A stretch of 64,000 nt of DNA from JADLHS01 sp020848635 (GTDB lineage: Bacteria; Verrucomicrobiota; Verrucomicrobiia; Limisphaerales; JADLHS01), in the NCBI GenBank assembly GCA_037044975.1, contig JBAOIL010000039.1, positions 1 to 64,000 on the forward strand, written 5' to 3'. Every line of letters begins with the position of its first letter. The first letter of the stretch is position 1. Below the pieces are notes generated by a model. It was not told the DNA's origin. It worked only from the letters and a program-made list of their open reading frames with translations, and did no database searches. Of this stretch, positions 27,868 through 38,418 are shown one piece after another. Made by a program: the position numbers and the translations under genes.

Positions 27868-30279
27868 ATGGCCAGCCGCCGCTACTTTTCCGCCATTGCC
27901 CTGACCGCAATGGCCACGCTGATGCTCGAACTGACGCTCACCCGCATCTTCTCGGTGACGATGTGGTACCACTTCGCCTTCATGGCGATCTCGCTGGCGC
28001 TCTTTGGGCTGGCGCTCAGTTCGCTCTATCTCTTTCTCTGGTCCGACCGCTTCCCCGCTGACAAGGTCGAGCGCCAGTCGAGCCAGTGGATGCTGGCCTT
28101 TGCCGTCGCGCTGCCGCTGGTCTTTGCCGCGATCATTCGCATCCCCTTCGACGGCGACATCTCCTGGCAGAGCTTTGGCCAGTTGACCCTGATCTACATC
28201 CTGGCCGCGATCCCCTTCCTGCTCGGCGGCATGGCCATCGCCCTGGCCTTCCGCCACCGCAGCCAGTGGATCGACCGCGTCTACTTTGCCGACCTGGCCG
28301 GCGCGGGCATCGGCTGTGCGCTGACGCTGGTGCTGCTCACCTTTGTCCCCGCGCCGCAGGCGATGGTGGTGATCAGCGCGGTGGGCGCGCTGGCGGGGCT
28401 GCTCTATGGCTGGCGCGAACGAGGTGCTGCGGCTGGCCGGCTTTGGCGTCGTCGCGCTGCTGGCGCTGCTGCTGGTGGTGGATCAGCCCACCGGGCTTCT
28501 TCCAGATCAACCGGGTCAAGGGCGTGGACGAGGCCACCGAGCGCGAGCGCGTCTTCGAGGCGTGGAACAGCTTCAGCCGCGTCGTCGGCTATCGCATCAC
28601 CAACGCCGAACTGGAAGGCTGGGGGCTGGCCGGCGACCCCAACCGGCCCACCGTGGCCGAGCAGGTGCTGCTGCTGATCGACGGCGACGCGGCCACGCCG
28701 GTGGCGCTCTTCGACGGCGACCTGGAAAAGGCGCGCTATCTGCTCAACGATGTGACCAACCTGGCCTATCTCCTGCGCGACGGCGCCAACGTGCTGGTGA
28801 TCGGGCCGGGCGGCGGGCGCGATGTGCTGGCCGCGCTGGCCTCCGGGCAGGCGCAGGTGGATGGCGTCGAACTCAACCCGCTGATGGTGCGCGCCGTGGA
28901 CGAGGACTTTGGCGCGCTCAGTTCCAAACTCTACAGCCTGCCCAACGTCAACATCGTCATCGACGAAGGGCGCAACTACATCGCCCGCGCCGACAAGCAG
29001 TGGGACATCATCCAGTCGAGCCTGGTGGACACCTGGGCCGCGACCAGCGCCGGCGCCTTTGCGCTGAGCGAGAACAATCTCTACACGGTGGAGGCGTTCC
29101 AGGACTACCTGAGCCATCTGAGCGAGGACGGCATCTTCACCATGAGCCGCTGGTTCCACGGCGACCGGCCCACCGAGACGCTGCGCATGACCGGCGTGGC
29201 GCTGGCTGCGCTGGAGCAGATGGGCGTGGAGAACCCGCCGGACCACATCGCCATCGTCGTCAAGCCGGAGTCGCTGGTGGCGACGCTGCTGGTGAAGCGC
29301 ACGCCCTTCACCCTGGAAGATTCGCAGCAGATCGTGGACGTGGCGCAGGAGCAGGGCTGGACGGTGCTTGCAGGCGCCGGGCATCGTGGCCGAGGCGCCC
29401 GTGCGCGACCTGATCTACAACGACGACCGCGCCGCCTTCTATCGCAACTACGTGGCCGACATCGCGCCCACGACCGACGACCGCCCCTATTTCTTCTACA
29501 CGCTGCGCCTCAACAACCTGGCCGACTGGCAGCACGAGCAGGGCGTGAGCAACCGCAACAACCAGGGCGTCTTCGTGCTCTACAGCCTGGTGGTGATCGT
29601 GACCGTGCTGGCGGTGCTGACGATCATCCTGCCGCTCTGGTGGAAGCGCCGCGACGCGCTGGCCCACGTCCCCGGGCGCTGGCGCTACATCGGCTATTTT
29701 GCCGCGCTGGGGATGGCCTTCATGTTGGTGGAGATTCCGCTGATCCAGCGCTTTGCGCTCTTCCTGGGCCATCCCGTCTACGCGCTGGCGGTGATCCTCT
29801 TTTCGGTGCTGCTCTTCAGCGGCGTGGGCAGCTATCTCACCGGGCGGCTGACCGCAGCACCGTTCGCCGGCGCAGGTGGCCAGTTGGACGCTGCCGCTGC
29901 TGATCGTCACGGTGACGATCTATGCCTTCACGCTCAGCGACGTGCTGCGCAGCCTGCTCTACCTGGAACTGCCCTGGCGCGTGCTCGTCTCGGTGCTGCT
30001 GATCGCGCCGCTGGGGCTGCTCATGGGCATGCCGATGCCGCTGGGCATTGCCGCGCTGGGCCACGACCGCCCCGAGCTGATCCCGTGGATGTGGGGCATC
30101 AACGGCGCGACGTCGGTGGTGGCCTCCGTGCTGGCCGTGGCGGTGAGCCTGAACATCGGCCTGCGCGCCACGCTGCTGATCGGCGTGGCGGTCTATGCGG
30201 TGGCGTGGCTGCTGATGCTGTCGCTGCGGCAAAGGAACGCAGCGCAAGCAGTAGGGGCTGGAGTTCATGGTACGAATAG
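27868..30279 (+). CDS. Membrane-flanked spermidine-synthase-like protein (frameshifts)
   Basis: Large (~800 aa) protein with a soluble Rossmann methyltransferase/aminopropyltransferase-like core between two membrane bundles. N-terminal helices: 'ATLMLELTLTRIFSVTMWYH', 'FAFMAISLALFGLALSSLYL', 'YILAAIPFLLGGMAIALAF'. Core: 'DGANVLVIGPGGGRDVLAAL' (SAM-type glycine motif), 'VDGVELNPLMVRAVDED', 'YTVEAFQDYLSHLSEDGIFT' and 'TDDRPYFFYTLRLNN'. C-terminal helices from ~29560. Frameshifts (+1) are near 28,420, 28,496, 29,366 and 29,862. The precise substrate is unknown; spermidine synthase activity is not implied by fold alone. The stop is uncertain because of a 3' frame change. Confidence 0.8.
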
Positions 30280-30307
30280 CAGCGGAGTTCAGGTGAGACA
30301 GGGCAGC

Positions 30308-30969
30308 ATGGAACTTTTCGAGCAAATCTGGTCGGCGCTGCGCAGCTCGCACGCTCCCTGACCTGGGCGCGTGGAGCTACCTCATCCTCTTCATCCTGAT
30401 CTTTGTCGAAGGGCCGGTGGTGACGATGATGGCCGGCGCGATGGCCGGTGCCGGGCATTCTGCGTTTCGATGTGACGCTGCTCGTAGCGATTCGTGGCCA
30501 ACACTGCGGCGGATTCCATGTGGTATCTGCTCGGCTATTTTGGCGGCAGCCGTTCGATTCTCTTTCGCACGCGCTGGATGCGGCGGCGGCGCCATCTGGT
30601 GCAGCGTCTGCGCTACACCATCCGCCAGGAAGCCGTCAAGCTCTTTGTACTGTCGAAACTGGCGGTGGGCGTGATGAGCATCCCGGTGCTCATCGCCTCC
30701 GGCATGGCGCGCGTGGCCTGGTGACAAACTCTTTATGGTCAGCCTGATCGTCGAGCCGATCTGGAACGGCATCCTGATCTTTGCCGGCTATCGCCTGGGC
30801 GATTATATTGCGCAGCTTGACCGCGGCCTGCGCATCGTCGCCTTGATCGGCAGTGCTGTGATGGTCTGGGTCTTTGTCGACATCTACCGCCGCATGCTCC
30901 GGCGCATCTCCTGGCGTGCTCCGGCGTTTCATCTCGCTCGATGTGCGCTATCCACGTATCGACGAATAG
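30308..30969 (+). CDS. DedA/SNARE-associated family membrane protein (frameshifts)
   Basis: DedA-family proteins are membrane transporters or flippases implicated in undecaprenyl phosphate recycling and envelope homeostasis. Start 'MELFEQIWSALRS'; repaired: 'SYLILFILIFVEGPVVTMMA', 'GAMAGAG', then 'NTAADSMWYLLGYFGGSRSI' and 'KLFVLSKLAVGVMSIPVLIA', 'SGMARV', 'LFMVSLIVEPIWNGILIFAG', ending 'RFISLDVRYPRIDE'. Frameshifts are near 30,355, 30,450, 30,494, 30,720 and 30,915. Follows the spermidine-synthase-like gene on the same strand. Confidence 0.7.
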
Positions 30970-30995
30970 CTGCCTTGCATTCCAGACCGCATAGG

Positions 30996-31629
30996 TCAGC
31001 GTTTTGATCCGGGCTTTGCAGCGTTTGCTGCTTCCAGGATTGTACGCCAGAAATGGAGAACCTCTTCACCCAGGCGTTGTGCTTGCCAATCTATGTAGAA
31101 AGTGTCGAGGGTGTTCGACGCTTCCTGCACCGCGTCGAAGACCAGCATCTGGTGAATGTCAGATTCGTGCTTGCGGGATACGTCCCTCTGCCCACGCCAT
31201 CAGCTTGCCTACAATGACGTCCTCAGGGCGCGGACACCAAATCTCGAAGGGCCCGGAGTCCGGCAATTCAACTACTTGTCGATTACGATGTTGAAAGGCA
31301 AATTGATAGTGTGGTGCCATCGTCAGCGGCACAAGATCGGCTTTGTCGCCCCGGCTTGTGTCGATGATATTGAACATAATCCCATGTCGGATCGAGTCGC
31401 GAATCTGTTCCGGGTCTGCATAGTAGCGCGGCGGTGGATAAGCGGCAACCAGGGCGTCAATCTGCGCAGCGTTCAGATTGACGACGATATCGATGTCGAA
31501 GGTGGTGCGCCGTGCGCCGTAGATGATGGCCGCAAACGCGCCAATGACCATGTACGGGGCCTGAATACGCTCCAGTGTCAGCAATATGTCGATGAAGAGG
31601 CCATAGTCTGGCGTGCGCTTAGTCGTCAA
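30996..31629 (-). CDS. Nucleotidyltransferase-fold protein (AbiEii/DUF6036-like), one frameshift
   Basis: Intact N-terminal frame: 'YGLFIDILLTLERIQAPYMV', 'IGAFAAIIYGARRTTFDIDI' (G-A-x12-T-x-D-I-D-I, the nucleotidyltransferase core with Asp pair), 'FEIWCPRPEDVIVGKLMAWA'. A single base near 31,179 creates a premature stop; in the next frame the reading continues 'DVSRKHESDIHQMLVFDAVQ', then 'LDTFYIDWQAQRLGEEVLHF' to TGA at 30996. That is typical of DUF6036-like proteins, making ~210 residues. These occur in toxin-antitoxin and abortive-infection settings or as orphan proteins. Confidence 0.72.
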
Positions 31630-31747
31630 GCTGGTCTAAATCCTGGAGTATTTTGTTGTTGATTTCGGGACGTGGCTCGCGCCCGATTTGAGGAAGCGGC
31701 CAAATCCGTTCCTTCCTCGAATCCGCTGTAGTGCAGCCAGTGCACCC

Positions 31748-32551
31748 CTACAAACTGAGCAGTTCCTCGTCGTCACCTGCCAGAGGCAGCGGCAGCCACG
31801 CCAGCACCCGCTGAATCTGCTGATCCCAGTAGGCCCAGTTGTGCTCGCCCGGCCCTTCGGCGTAGGTGAGCGGCAGCCCAAGCGTCTCCGCATGTTGCTT
31901 GAACGCCAGATTGTCGGCGTAGAGAAAATCGTCCACGCCGCAGCACTGGTAGAGCATGGGCGACGGCGCGCCGCTCTCCGCCAACTGCTGCGCCAGGTAA
32001 TAGACGTTGTCCTCGCTGGTGGGAAAGTTGGCCAGATCGCCAAAGACGTCGGTCAACTCGGCCACCCATTCCGGCGTCGCGCCGGCCTCGGCTTCGCGGT
32101 CGAAGGAGCGCAGCGCGCCGGAGAGGCTCGCCGCCGCCGCATAGCGTTCTGGCTGGCGCAGGGCCAGCTTGAACGCGCCGTAGCCGCCCATCGACAACCC
32201 GGCGACGAAGTTCTCCTCGCGTTGGTCGGACAGGGGGAACCACGCCCGCGCCAGCGCCGGCAACTCTTCGCTCACGTAGGTCCAGTAGCGGTAGCCGTGG
32301 GCCATGTCGGTGTAGAAACTGCGCCCGCCCGCCGGCATCACCACGGCCAGTTGCAGCCCATCGACATAACGTTCGAGCGAGGTCTGGCGCAGCCAGGTCG
32401 TGTGGTCGTCGAGCAGGCCGTGCAGCAGCCAGAGCACGGGGTAGCGCCGCGGCGCCGTGCGCGCCGCAGGATCTGGTTGTGGCAGCAGCACATTGATCGT
32501 CACCGATGTGCCCAGCGCTGCCGAGAAGAAGTCACATTGAATGCGAGCCAT
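31748..32551 (-). CDS. Esterase family alpha/beta hydrolase
   Basis: Intact 267 residues in the esterase D/tributyrin-esterase family: 'MARIQCDFFSAALGTSVTIN', 'RRYPVLWLLHGLLDDHTTWL' (oxyanion region), 'FYTDMAHGYRYWTYVSEELP', nucleophile elbow 'NFVAGLSMGGYGAFKLALR', Asp in 'CCGVDDFLYADNLAFKQH', His in 'GPGEHNWAYWDQQIQ'. Probably cytosolic, as no signal peptide is seen. S-formylglutathione hydrolase or acyl-esterase activity are both possible. Confidence 0.88.
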   Translation of the reverse strand: MARIQCDFFSAALGTSVTINVLLPQPDPAARTAPRRYPVLWLLHGLLDDHTTWLRQTSLERYVDGLQLAVVMPAGGRSFYTDMAHGYRYWTYVSEELPALARAWFPLSDQREENFVAGLSMGGYGAFKLALRQPERYAAAASLSGALRSFDREAEAGATPEWVAELTDVFGDLANFPTSEDNVYYLAQQLAESGAPSPMLYQCCGVDDFLYADNLAFKQHAETLGLPLTYAEGPGEHNWAYWDQQIQRVLAWLPLPLAGDDEELLSL

Positions 32552-32588
32552 GTTTTCGGTCCTTTCCTGTTGGCGACTACGTTTTTTT

Positions 32589-32678
32589 GTCACGAATTGC
32601 ACGAATTTGTACGAATGTTTTGTGAACGCTACGCGGAGTTTCCCGCTTCAATTCGTCAGAATTCGTGCAATTCGTGAC
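32589..32678. repeat. Hairpin repeat of a second sequence type
   Basis: GTCACGAATTGCACGAATT at the left and its exact complement (32660-32678) at the right, with additional ACGAAT units towards the centre. It lies just upstream of the esterase start. Same architecture as the GCGGAT hairpins but a different unit (CACGAATT). Confidence 0.8.
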
Positions 32679-32704
32679 TGGAAAGTCTTATCACGAACGA
32701 TGAT

Positions 32705-33839
32705 CTACTGCGTCCGCGCGGCAAACGCGATGATCACCACCAGCGCCGCGGCTGTCAAGCCCAGGCCCGCGAAGTCGAGCCAGCGGGCGCCGGCACTGGC
32801 GGCGAGACTGCGCTGCCCGGCGCTCCAGCGGCCGGCGACCATGCCCAGCCAGCCGGCGCCGAACCCTGCCAGCGCACCCGCCGCGACGATGCCTGGAATG
32901 GTCTCGGCGTTCACCGGCGGGTAGGGGACCAGATCCTCCAGGAAGAAGAGGCTGCCGAGCAACATGGCCGTCACCGCGCTGGTCAGCGCCTGCCACGCCA
33001 CGCGCGCGCTTCGCCCGCGCGCCCCAGGTTGAAGAAGTAGATCAGGTCCATGATGCCTGCGGTTGCCATCGCCAGCAGATAGGCGGGCGCGGCGCCCTCG
33101 AACCCGCCGATGGGCTGCTGCAGGATGCCGATCAGCAGCGCCCGCATCCCAAAGGCGACCATCAACGCCATGACGCCGACGCCGGGACGCCGCAACATCT
33201 GGAGCAGGAACTGGCCGGCGAACGCGCCGACGGCCAGGGTGACAGCCATGAACTGCCAGGCCGGCGTCGCGGCGGCGCCGGCCAACTCGGCCGTTTCCCA
33301 GGGCTGCGCCAGCAGTCCGATCACCAGCGTGGCGGCCATGCCGACGGCGACAATCATCTGCAGTTCGACGGGGCCGAGCCGGTGCAGGTTCCATTCCGTC
33401 CGGGTGCGGCGCCTGTTGCGCCAGCAGCGCGGTCGCTACCAGCGCCGTGCTCGCGACGACCGCCGTCGCCGGCGCGTGCAGGCCGGGATCGCCGGTGACG
33501 GCCCACGATGGCCAGCAGCAGCGCGCCGGCCGCGGCCAACAGCGCCAGGAGCGCCGCCAGCGGCGCGCGGCGCAGCCGTCCCGACCAGGCGCCGGCGCCG
33601 GTCACGAACCCGGTCACGCTGGCCACGGCCGCCGCGCCGAACAACAGCGCCGCAGCCAGCAGCAGCCAGGCGATCGCCGCCGCGCCTTCGCCTCCCGGGA
33701 TAGACCTGGAGCAGCGTCGTCCAGTAGGTGGCCGTTGCACAGAGCACTGCTCCAGGGACGACGCAGGCCGTCGCCGCCGTCCCGCTGCGACAGCGGCGAC
33801 GGTGGCGGCGGCTGTTCTGCCCCGCGCGGCGACTGACAT
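32705..33839 (-). CDS. Multi-pass membrane protein, unknown family (frameshifts)
   Basis: Reassembled from several frames into about 370 residues with roughly ten hydrophobic segments, for example 'AAAIAWLLLAAALLFGAAAV', 'MIVAVGMAATLVIGLLAQPW', 'WQFMAVTLAVGAFAGQFLLQ', 'GIMDLIYFFNLGRAGEARAW' and 'ALTSAVTAMLLGSLFFLEDL'. No transporter motif recognised. It starts near 33,839 and is followed on the same strand by nothing but the hairpin repeat. The N-terminal ~60 codons are particularly uncertain. Confidence 0.45.
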
Positions 33840-33857
33840 GGCGCTAACCTCGCCCGC

Positions 33858-36340
33858 TCAGGCGACCGTGAAGGCGTTGTAGAGTGACTGCACCTGCAGC
33901 GCCGCGCTTGCCTGCTCCAGTGTCCAACCGTCGGGCAAGGTGCAGGTGACAGTCACCGCGTGCCCGGCGCGCACGTCGAAATAGTTGTCGCTGAAGACAA
34001 CGTCAGCGCCGTCGAAGCCTAGCTCGACATAACGGGCCAGCGTCTGTGCCGCCACGGTGATTGCCACGCGGCTGGCGTCCAGTGCACGCAGCGAGGTCGT
34101 CAGGTATGGATTGGCAAAGTCGACATGCTTGTTGGGCACAAAGGTGGCGATGCGCTGCGTGATCCGGTGGCCGTCATGCTCCAGTTCGGCGACAAAGACC
34201 GTGCCGCGCCGCTGGTCGTCGTTGAGGCGCGCGGCGAAGTCGAACTGCCAGACTGGCGTGGTGGCCAACGGCGCGGCGACGACAGGCTGCTCGCCGCCGT
34301 CGAGCCGCACGCCGTTGAGCGTTTCCAGCGACCAGCGCACGCGTCCCTGCCAGGGTTCGGTGCGGTCGCTGGTGAGGTGGACGCCCATGCGCATGCCGTC
34401 ATCTTCCACCGAGAGGAGCACCGGTGCATAGAAGCGGCGGGCGGCATAGTGGAGCGCCTTCCAGCGGCCGTAATAGTCGAGGCTCGACCAGGAAGCCACC
34501 GGCCAGCAGTCGTTGGTCTGCCAGTAGATCGTGCCGCTGACGCGGTGGCGGTTGCGCCGCCAATGCTCCACGCCGTAGGTGATGCCCTCGGCCTGCAGCA
34601 CCATCGTCATGTAGACCAGCGCCGGGAAATCCTTGGGCAGCCGGAAGTTGTCGAGCATCTGCGCCACCATCAGCGTGTTGCCGCGGTTGTTCTTCTGGTG
34701 GCGCTCCATGATGTAGCTGGTCATGTTCCAGTCGGCTTCGTCGGCGAAGGTGCGGATGGTGGGGAGGGTGGGCAGCGACTGGAAGCCGAACTCGCTCATG
34801 AAGCGCGGGAACTGGTCGCGATAGGCGGTGAAGGGTTTGAAGCCGTGCCACACTTCCCAGTAATGCGCGTCGCCGCGGGCGTTGCCGCGCGGCTCGACGA
34901 AGGGCGTCCCGCTCGACGGCGAACTGGGCCAGTAGGCGCGGTCCGGATCCAGCCCGGCGACCCAGTCAGCCAGCGTGTGGAAGAAGAACTGCTCGAAGGC
35001 CGCCTTCAGATCCTGGTGCTCCGGCGTGTCCCAGCCGTCCCAGTGCACCCAGCCCTCCTCCATCTCGTTGTTGCCGCTCCAGAGCGCCAGGCTGGCGCGG
35101 TGGCGCAGGCGCTGCACGTTTTCGACCACTTCGACGTGAACATTGTGCACAAAGGTCGGCGTGGCGAGCGGATAGATCGCGCAGGAAAAGATGAAATCCT
35201 GCCAGACGAGAATGCCGTAGCGGTCGCACAGGTCGTAGAAGCGCTCTTCTTCGTAGAAGCCTCCGCCCCACACGCGCAGCATGTTGTGGTTTGCGGCGAT
35301 GCACGAGCGGAGCAGGTCGTCCAGCCGGGCGTCGCTCAGCCGCGTCGGGAAGGAGTCGGCGGGGATCCAGTTGCTGCCTTTGGCGAAGATCGGCACGCCA
35401 TTGACAAAGAAGGTGAAGGAACGGCCAAATTCGTCCTCTTCCTGGCGCAGTTCGATGGTGCGCAGCCCGACCTGGAAGTCGCGGCGATCGACGACCGCGC
35501 CCGGCTGGTCTGCCGGCGTGCAGCGTCACCGCCACCTGGTAGAGCGGCTGGCTGCCGTAGCCGTTGGGCCACCAAAGCTGCGGCGCGGCGATGGGAATGC
35601 GCGCCTGTGCGGCGCCGCCGTCGAGCGACCGCCGTGCGGGTGAGCGTTGCGCCCGTCGGCGTCGTCACCTGGATGGTGGCGGCCAGCGCCGTGTCGTCCC
35701 AGCGGATGGCCTGCACGTCCACCGTCAGCGCTACCTCATCGGCGCTGTGGTGCTGGCGCAGTTGGACATCGGCAAACTCGGCAATCGAGCGACCTTCCAG
35801 CCGGATGTCGCGCCAGATGCCGATGGGCGGCAGTTGGGGACCCCAGTCCCAGCCGAACTGGCAGGGCGCCTTGCGCAGGTAGGGCGCGCCGGCGATGCCC
35901 TGGCTGACGTTGATCAGCGGGCGTTCGGCCTGGCGCTCTGTGATGTAGCGCACGGGCGAGGCGAAGCGCACGACCAGCTCGTTGGCGCCGTCGTGCAGCA
36001 GGTGCTTCACATCCCAGCGGTAGCGGCGAAACATGTTGTCGGTCTGGCCCAACTCCGTGCCGTTGAGGATGACCGTCGCCAGCGTGTCCAGCCCGTCGCA
36101 GACGAGCAGCACCCGCTCCTGGCTGCGCACGTCCGGGTCGATGGTCACGCTGCGGCGATATTCCCAGTCGCTCTCGGCGACCCAGGCGACGCGCAGCTCG
36201 TTGTCGCCGACGAAGGGGTCGGGGATGCGCCCGGCGGCCATCAGGTCGGTGTGGACGCCGCCCGGCACGGTGGCGGGCAGCCAGTCATCTTGCCCGATCT
36301 GGCGAAATTGCCAGTAGCCTGTGAGTGATTGCAGAAACAT
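33858..36340 (-). CDS. Beta-mannosidase, glycoside hydrolase family 2 (frameshift)
   Basis: Exo-acting retaining glycosidase removing non-reducing beta-mannosyl residues. Sugar-binding domain: 'LTGYWQFRQIGQDDWLPATV', 'PGGVHTDLMAAGRIPDPFVG', 'YLRKAPCQFGWDWGPQLPPI'. Catalytic TIM barrel in an intact 512-residue frame: 'GSNWIPADSFPTRLSDARLD', 'HNMLRVWGGGFYEEERFYDL', acid/base in 'LALWSGNNEMEEGWVHWDG', nucleophile in 'FPRFMSEFGFQSLPTLP'. Repaired length ~820 is usual. No signal peptide, so probably intracellular, acting on imported oligosaccharides. Frameshifts are between 35,510 and 35,650. Confidence 0.92.
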
Positions 36341-36382
36341 GGTTGATTCCTTTGTGATGGCGGTTGACCGTTTGGAAATAGA

Positions 36383-36946
36383 TCAGCGGTAGAAGTCGAT
36401 CCAGCGCACGGTAAGCTGCCCCTGCGCGTCTGTGATGAGTTGCGTCGGAATTTGCACGGCGAAATGGCCGTCGGCCAGCGGAACCGCCGCGGCGCCGGTT
36501 GCCGGCTCGATGGTGATGGCGGCCCAGTAGGGGCTGTCCGGCGTGATCGGCGCGGCCGGCTGACCGGCCAGTGTCGCCGCTTCGATCACGGCGTAGGGCG
36601 GCCGGCTGAGCACGCTGGCTGTGACGTTAGCGGCGGTGCTCTCCAGGCGCAATTCCTCCAGCCCGTGCAACTGCATGTGCAGCGTCAGCGCGGTTGGTGC
36701 GGCGTCGGGCAGCCACGTCAGGTCCAGCGCGCCGATGCCGGTGGCGCTGGCGACGGTGACGACCACATCGCCGCCGCTGGCAGCGATGGTGGCGCTGTCG
36801 CCTGCGGCGGAGGTTGTGGCGGTCAGCGGCGGCGGCGCTTGTGCAGGCATTGGAAACCTGGCGACGGGCGGTCGGCAGGCGCTCAGCAGAAGCAGCGGGA
36901 GGCAGAGTATTGTGGCCAGAACCGGCAATTTTGCCAACATCGTCAT
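36383..36946 (-). CDS. Predicted lipoprotein, unknown function
   Basis: Intact 187 residues. Signal peptide 'MTMLAKLPVLATILCLPLLL' with lipobox L-L-S-A-C at residues ~20-24, then a Pro/Ala linker and a beta-rich domain containing 'GDVVVTVASATGIGALDLTW' and 'LHMQLHGLEELRLESTAANV'. ATG at 36946 overlaps the acylphosphatase stop (ATGA). No enzyme motif; possibly a cohesin-like or adhesion beta-sandwich, but not assignable. Confidence 0.65.
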   Translation of the reverse strand: MTMLAKLPVLATILCLPLLLLSACRPPVARFPMPAQAPPPLTATTSAAGDSATIAASGGDVVVTVASATGIGALDLTWLPDAAPTALTLHMQLHGLEELRLESTAANVTASVLSRPPYAVIEAATLAGQPAAPITPDSPYWAAITIEPATGAAAVPLADGHFAVQIPTQLITDAQGQLTVRWIDFYR

Positions 36947-37219
36947 CCTCGCACTTCGAAGTGGGTGAACTCGCCGGTGGCGTCCAACTCGCGGAGATCG
37001 ACGGACTCGACGCGGGCAGCGGATGGCCCTTCGTGTAGCCAGGCGGCGAATGCCTGAATGCTGCCGGGCTGGCCTTCGGCGACGACGCGCGACCGTGCCA
37101 TCGGGCCGGTTGGCCACCCAGCCGACCAGGTGATGCTGGCGCGCGGCGATCTGGGTGTAGTGGCGAAAGGCGACGCCCTGCACGCGCCCGTAGATAGTCG
37201 CTTCGATCCGTCTGTGCAT
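36943..37219 (-). CDS. acyP: Acylphosphatase (one frameshift)
   Basis: Small enzyme hydrolysing acyl phosphates. 'RRIEATIYGRVQGVAFRHYT' carries the catalytic Arg in G-R-V-Q-G-V-x-F-R, and 'HLVGWVANRPDGTV' supplies the catalytic Asn. After a frameshift near 37,085 it continues 'AEGQPGSIQAFAAWLHEGP' and ends 'GEFTHFEVRG'. Its stop overlaps the lipoprotein start. Confidence 0.88.
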
Positions 37220-37275
37220 GACCTTGATTGTACTCTGAGAAGGGGCCGGCAGCCAATCTGCGCAGCGAATTCGCT

Positions 37276-37302
37276 ATTGACATTAGAACATTTGTTCTAT
37301 AA
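37276..37302 (+). promoter_or_regulatory. Sigma-70-type promoter with embedded LexA (SOS) box
   Basis: TTGACA (37276-37281) and TATAAT (37297-37302) are both perfect consensus, 15 bp apart. The spacer contains GAACATTTGTTC (37285-37296), which fits the GAAC-N4-GTTC SOS operator of Gram-positive and Chloroflexota LexA. LexA bound here would block RNA polymerase directly. The next start is the RecA-like gene at 37389. Confidence 0.85.
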
Positions 37303-37388
37303 TGATTTTGAAGGGCAACTGCATCCGAACCCCGAACGTAAGTGAGGGGACGAAGGGCGAATTATTTCAAAGGCAATCTGGACTCTTT

Positions 37389-38182
37389 ATGCCGGCTCAT
37401 AAGCGTCAGCGATTGGACAGCGTCGCGGCCGCGATCCAACAACGCCATGGCCCCCAGGCGTTGCGAACGGGGAGCACGCTGGATGATACGCTGGATATAC
37501 CACATATTTCCACCACCTTCCCGGCGTTGGATGCGATCACCGGCTGCGGCGGTTTTCCTGCGGGGGCGATAACCCTGCTCACAGGTCCTAGCACGTCGGG
37601 CAAACTCACGCTTGCCTACAAGCTGCTGGCCAGCGCACAGCGGGGGCAGCGCGGCGACGTGGCCCACAATGTGGGGCTGCTCGACCTGAGCCGCACGGCT
37701 GATCCGGACTATCGTGGCGCGCTGCGGCGTACACCTCGACGCGCTGCTGGTGGCGCGCCCGGCGATCGGCCCGCAGACCGTGCAACTGCTCGGCGATATG
37801 ATCCAGACCTACCAACTGCGGGCTGTGGTCGTCGACTGCCTTGCGGACCTGGCGGTGTCCACTGCCGCGTTGCGTACGTTTCATGGCATGTTGGGGCGGC
37901 TGCGGCAATTGCTGCGCACGACGCAATGTACATTGGTGTTACTCGACGAACCGAGCGCCCCCTGGGTGCGCTGGATGAATCTTGACCGCGCGCGCCCGGT
38001 GCGTTGGTCGTCGGCGCTGCATTTGGATATGCGGCGCGAGCAGTGGTTGCGCAAGAATGGTGCGCTGGTTGGCTACCGCGCGACAGGCTCGTCTGCTTAG
38101 GAGCCACTGGGTCTATGGCATCCGCAGCGCGCCGGTGGAGATTGTATTCAATGGGGTGGTGCAGAGCCGGGAGAGTTGGTGA
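37389..38182 (+). CDS. RecA-like ATPase, ImuA/RecA-superfamily (frameshifts)
   Basis: Starts 'MPAHKRQRLDSVAAAIQQRH', then 'TTFPALDAITGCGGFPAGAI' and a P-loop 'TLLTGPSTSGKLTLAYKLLA' (G-P-S-T-S-G-K). A +1 insertion near 37,729 is followed by 'HLDALLVARPAIGPQTVQLL' and Walker B-like 'YQLRAVVVDCLADLAV', then 'QCTLVLLDEPSAPWVRWMNL'. A frameshift near 38,090 gives the RecA-like tail 'YGIRSAPVEIVFNGVVQ'. Length ~260 aa, shorter than RecA and close to ImuA/SulA-type RecA paralogues. The SOS box argues for a DNA-damage role. No dnaE2 or imuB lies next to it in the window. Confidence 0.7.
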
Positions 38183-38418
38183 ACTCTGGCCTGGTTGTGC
38201 TCCTGCATTCCGGGAATGGGCCAGGCGCTTTTCTGTATCCGCAGCTTGCTTTGGCTCGTTCCCGTGATGCAGAGCCATCATGCCGGCGTTCATCGGCCCC
38301 AACGTGAAGTAAGCCCACGCGCTGATCAAATGTGGTTGGTGGGATATTTTGTGTTGTATGATTGTTATACGGCGGAAAACTGGCGCAGGTATAGCGAGCA
38401 TTGCAAAGGAATTAGCGG

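Noticed and set aside
38183..38418. Possible small - strand gene (frame with 'AYFTLGPMNAGMMALHHG')
   Set aside because: No ribosome site, no family match, and codon pattern not distinguishable from intergenic DNA.
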